A stretch of DNA of 64,000 nucleotides from Isoetes taiwanensis (taxonomy: Eukaryota > Streptophyta > Lycopodiopsida > Isoetales > Isoetaceae): assembly GCA_021234155.1 (NCBI GenBank), contig JAJEKV010000040.1, forward strand, positions 11,241,072-11,305,071, written 5' to 3'. A program made the translations under genes and the position numbers. Below, in pieces: positions 58,860 to 64,000 of the stretch. Position 1 is the first letter of the stretch; every line of letters starts with the position of its first letter. Below the pieces are notes generated by a model. It was not told the origin of the DNA. It saw nothing but the letters and a program-made list of their open reading frames with translations, and made no database searches.

Positions 58860-60190
58860 GATTATGTGGTTGCTCGACGCCACCTCTTCCTTTCGGCGGC
58901 ATGCGCGCAGATGGACCTGTGGATATCCCATCGAAAGCAAGGCGGTGATTTTCTTCGATTTGGCCGTAACTCTCCATTGAAGACAAAGGGTTGCGCCGTG
59001 CCCTTGTGGTCTTTGATCTCATACCTTAATCGCGGCCGATCCGCACTTTATCACCTTCAGAGTGGTTCAGCCCATGGCTTACATCTTTCATGATTTCTAT
59101 CCGGGTGATACACAGTGAACACTTTGGAAATGGGCCACGCCAGCCTTTTCCAGGTGACCCCACGTGCAATGGGTGCTTCAGATAACAATCCATATCTTGC
59201 GGATCCCCGCCGCACTCCAAACTCTTCATCGAGTACATGCCCGAGCTTGCCAATCATTTATCTCTCCGCAAGCGGAAGCGCCGCGAACAAATCGAAGTAT
59301 CTAGGACATCCCGAGGATCTTCCCTATGCCCAAATTTATATGCAAAGATCTCGCAGGTTACAATCGGCTACACGCCTCTTGATAGCAAGACGGTCCCCAC
59401 TGGATGGGATAGCCCTCCCGCCAACTCTCGCTCTCCGCTTCTCTTTGGGATCGCTGGTGTCGTGCACTTGATCCGGATCTTGTCGGCCAATTCGTGGAGA
59501 TCAAGCCAAGCCCCACACCCACGGGCATGGTTCCTTCTCCCTATGCTTCCCTCGGGTGTACCTCCACGCCCCCGTGTTCCCGACTTTCGATTGGCGCCTT
59601 CCTTTTTGGACCAAGGTCATGGATGGTCATGCCGGCTGGACACCACCTGGGGATCTCGACGGATCTCGGTGGGATCCACGCTTTGTTCGGCCGCCACATT
59701 GGGAAGAAGGTGCTACTCGACAACACCACCAATTGGATCTACATTGCTAATGAGCGTGGTTGGCTTGTACCGTGGATGCGCTTACATGGTCTCAACACCT
59801 TCTTGCAAAACGCCTCCACCTCACCGATCCTTTCCGTCCATCTTCAAGCGGTGATTTTGCGCTGCCCTCAAATGCATTTTGCTGAGCTCCTTAAATCGGC
59901 AGCGCCCCATTTTTCATCGCAATCCTAATATGCCACAAGTGCCTTTGGCCTTCGTGACTGTCTCCTCATGGAATGTCAAGACATTTCTTGACGCCACGCC
60001 GCACTTGAAGACATGGTGCGCCTCGTTTTCTTATTGATGCTGATCCCGCCCTTGGCCAAAACACACCTCAAGCTCTTCAATCACGCCAAGATCTCATCAG
60101 CCAGTACCATAATGGTGCCCGCCTCACTCCCGTGAGGATCTTTCTGCATCGTGATGGCTTCCCCCCTCAAACGCTTCCTCCTTTTCTTCA
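58860..60190 (+). pseudogene. Second 3' ORF-like region, unit B
   Basis: Coding-like sequence broken into frames of about 75-205 codons that runs almost to the polypurine tract. The clearest segment (59,660-59,900) reads NTTNWIYIANERGW and ILRCPQMHFAELLKSA; another reads WRLPFWTKVMDGHA. The order of segments is the same in unit A. It may be the C-terminal continuation of the coiled-coil ORF or a separate gene. No family identified. Confidence 0.45.
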
Positions 60191-60201
60191 CTCGAGTGTC
60201 G

Positions 60202-60213
60202 TTTGGTGGGGAG
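60202..60213 (+). promoter_or_regulatory. Polypurine tract, unit B / LTR C boundary
   Basis: TTTGGTGGGGAG directly before TGTTAG. Nearly the same as the tract at 34,262-34,273. Confidence 0.65.
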
Positions 60214-61175
60214 TGTTAGTCACCGTGCCTCCCGGTACAGGGACTATTCATGCATACGCCGAGACCAGGTCAAGCTCAAAGATCCTCGGTCAACCACGTC
60301 AGACATCCAAGCCTCCGCTAGAAGACTAAGCAGTGCCACGCGGTCAAAGCCTTTGGTCATCAACAAGAGGCGCCGCTCGGACAAGTGATGACCCGTCCCG
60401 CCGCCCGCGTCGGCGTCAAGATTTTTAGGCACTTCAAGAGGCACCGCCAACATTCCTCAGAATCAGGCCTCCTTCCGTGAGTCGGCACCGAGATCGCTTA
60501 GAGTGTCTATATTGGGCCCAAGGCCATTGTACTATATATATGAGTAGAGTTAGCTCATAAGTTTTAGATGAGTTTTGAGTCTTGTCTCTCTTGATCTCCT
60601 CTCTATTTCGAGAGCTCATGTATGTTCATCATTGATATCAAGGAAGCTTATCATTTTCCTCTCATTGTTCTCTTTTGTTCTGTTTTCTTCTTCTTGTTTT
60701 TCTCTTGCAAATCCCGCGTGACATAGTCCCCCGGATTCTCCTGTTAGATCCAAGGGTCCTCACAGAGGGCTGTCTTGCAGGAGTTCCCGAACCCAGACCC
60801 CAAACAATTATCTTAATGTTTGTTTTGCAGGTTAGGACAATGGTCGTTGGCCAAAAAGCTTGCCAATGGGGGTTCACTTTCTCTGATCCTTAGCTGCTTA
60901 GTAATGTATAGTTCTTTTGCAATCAAATGTTTATTCAAGTATTTGATGTAACCATTCAGATTCAATATAGCTATCACCATTTATGTTATGTATTGGTTAG
61001 TGGTGTTGCCAGTAAGGTAAGTTTAGATCACATTGGCAATTATTCTGTGCATCATTGAGGAGCATCGACTCGCACTCATAAACTACACCATTGAAGTGAA
61101 ATTGTCACCAGAAGGTTGTCTGAACCCCCTTCAATTTGCTGGCTAATTGTGGTGTGTAGGGATGAGATTTGATCA
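60214..61175 (+). repeat. Complete LTR, unit C
   Basis: About 962 bp from TGTTAG to TGATCA. GGGCCC lies about 15 bases before the TATA box at 60,534-60,541, and CT-rich sequence typical of a plant leader follows. The long match to LTR B suggests recent duplication of the array; a divergence count would be needed for dating. Confidence 0.85.
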
Positions 61176-61178
61176 ATT

Positions 61179-61190
61179 TGGTATCAGATC
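61179..61190 (+). promoter_or_regulatory. Primer-binding site, unit C
   Basis: TGGTATCAGATC, three bases after the LTR end. One mismatch to the initiator-Met tRNA primer consensus. Confidence 0.75.
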
Positions 61191-62034
61191 TAAATTAAGC
61201 AGCTTGTAGGGCACATCCAGATATAATAAAAAATCATGTTTTGGCCTTGGGATCACAGATTTATAGACATTTCTTCCTTATGTTCACCATTTATGGGGCA
61301 CCCACCTTAGCTCTGTTTCCAAAAGGAGGCCTTTAATCTAGGCTCGATCTAGGGTGTTTCGATAAAAGTCTAGAATGGTCCATTCCTTATCCTTACGCTA
61401 AAGATTGTTTGCAGAGAAGATCTAAAAGGTACAAATCACTTCTAGCCAAATATTTGAGTGGATTGTAAAGGGAGAAGCACCGCTTGCAACCAAGTGTGTT
61501 TCCCCCTGATGTTATTGAGCCACATGTCTTGTATGGCGTCTATAAAGGTTTTGGGCAACCCATACAAGAAACTCACCTCCTTATCGTGACTGTGAAAGCC
61601 CCTGAGCACTCCCAATTCGTGGCTCAAATGTTGTATGGCTTCAATTGGCGATAAAATTCTTGCTCGATTGCCAGAGCTCAATTCAATTCTCCCTCTGTCG
61701 CTATGGCTTCGAACACATTATATTCCAAATGGAGCTCTATAGCACTAGGCATCAATATCTGGCATTAGAGAATATGGGAACTATGTTTTATCAGCAGTTA
61801 CCAAGAGAGTGTGTGCCCTTATGAGGAAGAAGAATGTGATGTTCCTACATCACATACGATGGCACGCCGCACATGTCATAACGGCCACACCTTTGAAAGG
61901 ACCGCCATCTGACTCGAACCTGGGATGATCAGGTAGGCGGGAGTGTTCATTTTGTCCCCATCCCCCCTCTAAGGTAACTATAACAACATATTTGTTTGTT
62001 CTTCTCTTTATTGGCCTTTACCCATTTTTCTTGC
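61191..62034. other. Retroelement leader, unit C
   Basis: Almost identical to 35,236-36,075. It contains the same short plus-strand frame ending MLYGFNWR (to about 61,654). No gag signature. Confidence 0.4.
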
Positions 62035-62440
62035 AATAATCTTCTCAAACCTCAGTCTAACATTGACCATTGGATCTCATGTCTGTTACTACATGTCATT
62101 AGTTCCTTTACTTGACCAATTTTGCTTGCATGCATTTTGTTTACCACCTTGGCATATTTTGAGCCTAGGTGGCATGTTTGAGCCACCTTGCATGTTTGAG
62201 ACACCTTAGCATGTTGGAGCCTAAGTGGCATTTTGGAGCCTAAGTGGCAATAATCTTCTCAAACCTTAGTCTAACATTGACCCATGTCTGTTACTACATG
62301 CCATTAGTTCCTTTACTTGACCAATTTTGCTTGCATGCATTTTCTTTACCACCTTGGCATATTTGAGCCTAGGTGGCATGTCTGAGCCACCTTGGTATGT
62401 TTGAGCCACCTTGGCATGTTTGAGACACCTTTTGTCATTT
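62035..62440 (+). repeat. Two-copy tandem duplication (214 bp), unit C
   Basis: Copies begin at 62,035 and 62,249. At both, unit C reads GTCTGTTACTAC where units A and B read a form of ATGCATTTACTAC. The change is shared by the two repeats within this unit. Confidence 0.85.
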
Positions 62441-62959
62441 CTTTTTTGCCATACTTTCTTGAATCACGCCTAGAACTACATCAACAAATATGTATCTATT
62501 ATTTCCTCGATATCTTTCACATTAGATGTTTGTTGTTCTCATACTTAAGGGTCGCCTACCTTTTTTCGCTTGTCGCAACCTCCATCTTTAAGATAAATTT
62601 GCTTTTGCATTATACTCAAACAAATCAGATGTCCAGCCCAATAGAAACAAAGAGCAAAAAAGCAAGAGCTGATTTAAAAACAATGGTTCCATGCCAATCA
62701 AATAAAAAGCCAAATAAAAAGCAAAGAAGTAATACTTGATTTCTAAGGTTTTTGGTAATCAAGCCTTTTAGAATATGAAATCTTGCCCTAATATTTTACA
62801 TCCTAACCTTAAATCTATGTTTTTTTTTATAATAACCCATTGAATTGTTTTAGGATTGGTCTATGGCCTTTAAAAGCTCCAAGAACATCCGGATTCAAGC
62901 TCGATTAAGGGAGCTTTTGGTTTGATATTTTGATGGAAAATCTAAGAGTTTGATATTTT
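62441..62959. other. Non-coding stretch with unit-C-specific insertion
   Basis: Matches 36,491-36,931 except for about 80 extra bases near 62,745-62,870 (including an AT-rich run and AACCCATTGAATTG) and a small duplication of AAATAAAAAGC near 62,700. It shows unit C is a distinct copy, not a repeated read of unit B. Confidence 0.5.
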
Positions 62960-63214
62960 AATGGAAAATCCAAGAGGAAGCAAAGTGATAGCTTTGAAAG
63001 ATCCATTTGATATTACGCCACATGTTCATGCACGAAAAAAAAAGAAGATGCGGGCACAACTTTGCCATATGCAAGTATTGTTAGTTTGGCTAACGAATTA
63101 ATAGTGCAAATGGATGCTATACAATCAATTCAACCTATTGATATTGCAATTTTACTGATATTGCATTTTTCTAAAGAATGCATGACACCCATTTCTTGGC
63201 AAATGATGTTATAA
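62960..63214 (+). pseudogene. Conserved short coding-like fragment, unit C
   Basis: Same fragment as 36,932-37,174, ending ISWQMML then TAA at 63,212-63,214. The A run near 63,035 has a different length from unit B and moves the frame. Confidence 0.35.
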
Positions 63215-63683
63215 TAATTGCCACAAAAACACAAAGACATAGTTGCTAGTTGTACCTAGTCTACTTACATCAGTTAGTAGTACTAAGAATTGACTAGTCT
63301 ACTCATAGCAAGTTAGGAGTAGTGTATGCTGATAAAGTAAAAAATGTGAAAGTCAAACACCTAACCTCTATATAAACATGAACCCCGATCATGCTATGGC
63401 TAAAGCTTGTATTATGGCTTTTGGCCATTGATTGCAAAGACATGTGGGAGCATATTCCTTCCCCATAAATCCAGAGCCTCCAAACCGAAGCCTTTTTGCA
63501 GTGTCAAACTCGCGGCTCGCTGGACCCGACTATGAGGGGGACATTATTAAAGCAAAGACCATTACATAAAACAGTATTTTCACTGTAATACAGTACAGTA
63601 GGAAAACAAGAAGGCCAATTATTGCATGGCAATACTCTATGAGCAAAGAACATGAACACCATGATGGAATGACTAGAGCTTGG

Positions 63684-63694
63684 GGAATCGAACC
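63684..63694 (-). promoter_or_regulatory. Polymerase III B-box-like motif, unit C
   Basis: GGTTCGATTCC on the minus strand, with A-box-like TGGCATGCAGG about 38 bases upstream on that strand. A second GGTTCAATTCC is at 63,883-63,893. The spacing fits a tRNA-derived promoter. Confidence 0.4.
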
Positions 63695-63919
63695 CCAGAT
63701 AAATCCAATGCCCATGCCTTACCTGCATGCCACATTCGGACTATGCATAGGAGCCATCGAACGCATGCCATTCACTACGACTCCAAGCTCCAGTTGCCAA
63801 TGGCATGGATTCGATGATCCTATGCGTGGTTTTTTTTTTCGTTTTTTGGAAGCCAACAAAGACGATTAGTTAGTGAGCTTGGGGAATTGAACCGCAACGC
63901 AATGCCAATGCTCATCCGA

Positions 63920-63958
63920 GCATAAGGGAGATCCCGGTGTAGGGGGTCTCCCTTATGC
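63920..63958. repeat. Perfect 12-bp hairpin, unit C
   Basis: GCATAAGGGAGA pairs with TCTCCCTTATGC around a 15-base G-rich loop. No run of T follows, so a polymerase III or Rho-independent-style terminator is not indicated. Function unknown. Confidence 0.65.
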
Positions 63959-64000
63959 CCAGGGGCCAAAGCCCTCTTGAAGCCCTACGATGTTAGTAAG

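Noticed and set aside
58930-59100. DEDDh exonuclease domain in the second 3' ORF region
   Set aside because: Only a short acidic motif resembles Exo I; later motifs were not found and the frame is broken.
63676-63700. True tRNA gene
   Set aside because: The T-arm-like motif is present, but no acceptor stem or anticodon arm can be paired around it.
63766-63790. CACTA left terminus at CATTCACTACGACTCC
   Set aside because: The bases after CACTAC do not match the inverse of the right end, no subterminal repeats follow, and the target duplication does not agree.

Overview
The window is repeat-dense nuclear DNA from a land plant. It holds no ordinary host gene, no rRNA or tRNA gene, and nothing prokaryotic. 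The plant assignment rests on a CACTA (En/Spm) transposon with a TNP2-type transposase, a Ty3/gypsy LTR retrotransposon with an initiator-Met tRNA primer site, plant-style introns and plant promoter motifs (GGGCCC next to a TATA box). I cannot name the species.

Layout: the sequence is about 2.3 head-to-tail copies of one composite unit of roughly 26 kb. Each copy starts at an LTR (A: 1-741, cut by the window; B: 34,274-35,220; C: 60,214-61,175). The order is: LTR, primer-binding site, non-coding leader with a 215-bp tandem duplication, GAA tract, a large CACTA-derived block on the minus strand, the RNase H and integrase end of a Ty3/gypsy pol gene, a coiled-coil accessory ORF with a second ORF-like stretch behind it, polypurine tract, next LTR. 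Unit A is about 34 kb because it carries an extra ~6.2-kb duplicated block (4,448-10,640) and two more 1.1-kb tandem repeats than unit B. Unit C runs off the window at a point matching about 37,960 in unit B.

The CACTA block ends at TAGTG (28,711-28,715; 54,661-54,665). The next bases resume in the RNase H reading frame, so the transposon landed inside the retrotransposon's pol gene. No gag, protease or reverse transcriptase is visible upstream, so the retroelement is a non-autonomous shell. The CACTA block holds TNP2 and, 5' of it on the same strand, a separate three-exon gene with a recognisable SET domain. It also holds a fragment with three WG motifs (AGO-hook-like), other possibly captured gene pieces, shuffled repeat modules, and a GC-rich nested tandem array (1.1-kb and 0.3-kb units).

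A caution applies to every gene call. The copies differ mainly by small indels and by ACG/GCG substitutions at CG and CNG sites, sometimes with three different readings at one site. This looks like uncorrected long-read base-calling error at methylated cytosines at least as much as real decay. Many coding regions are therefore given as broken genes, though the real DNA may be more intact.
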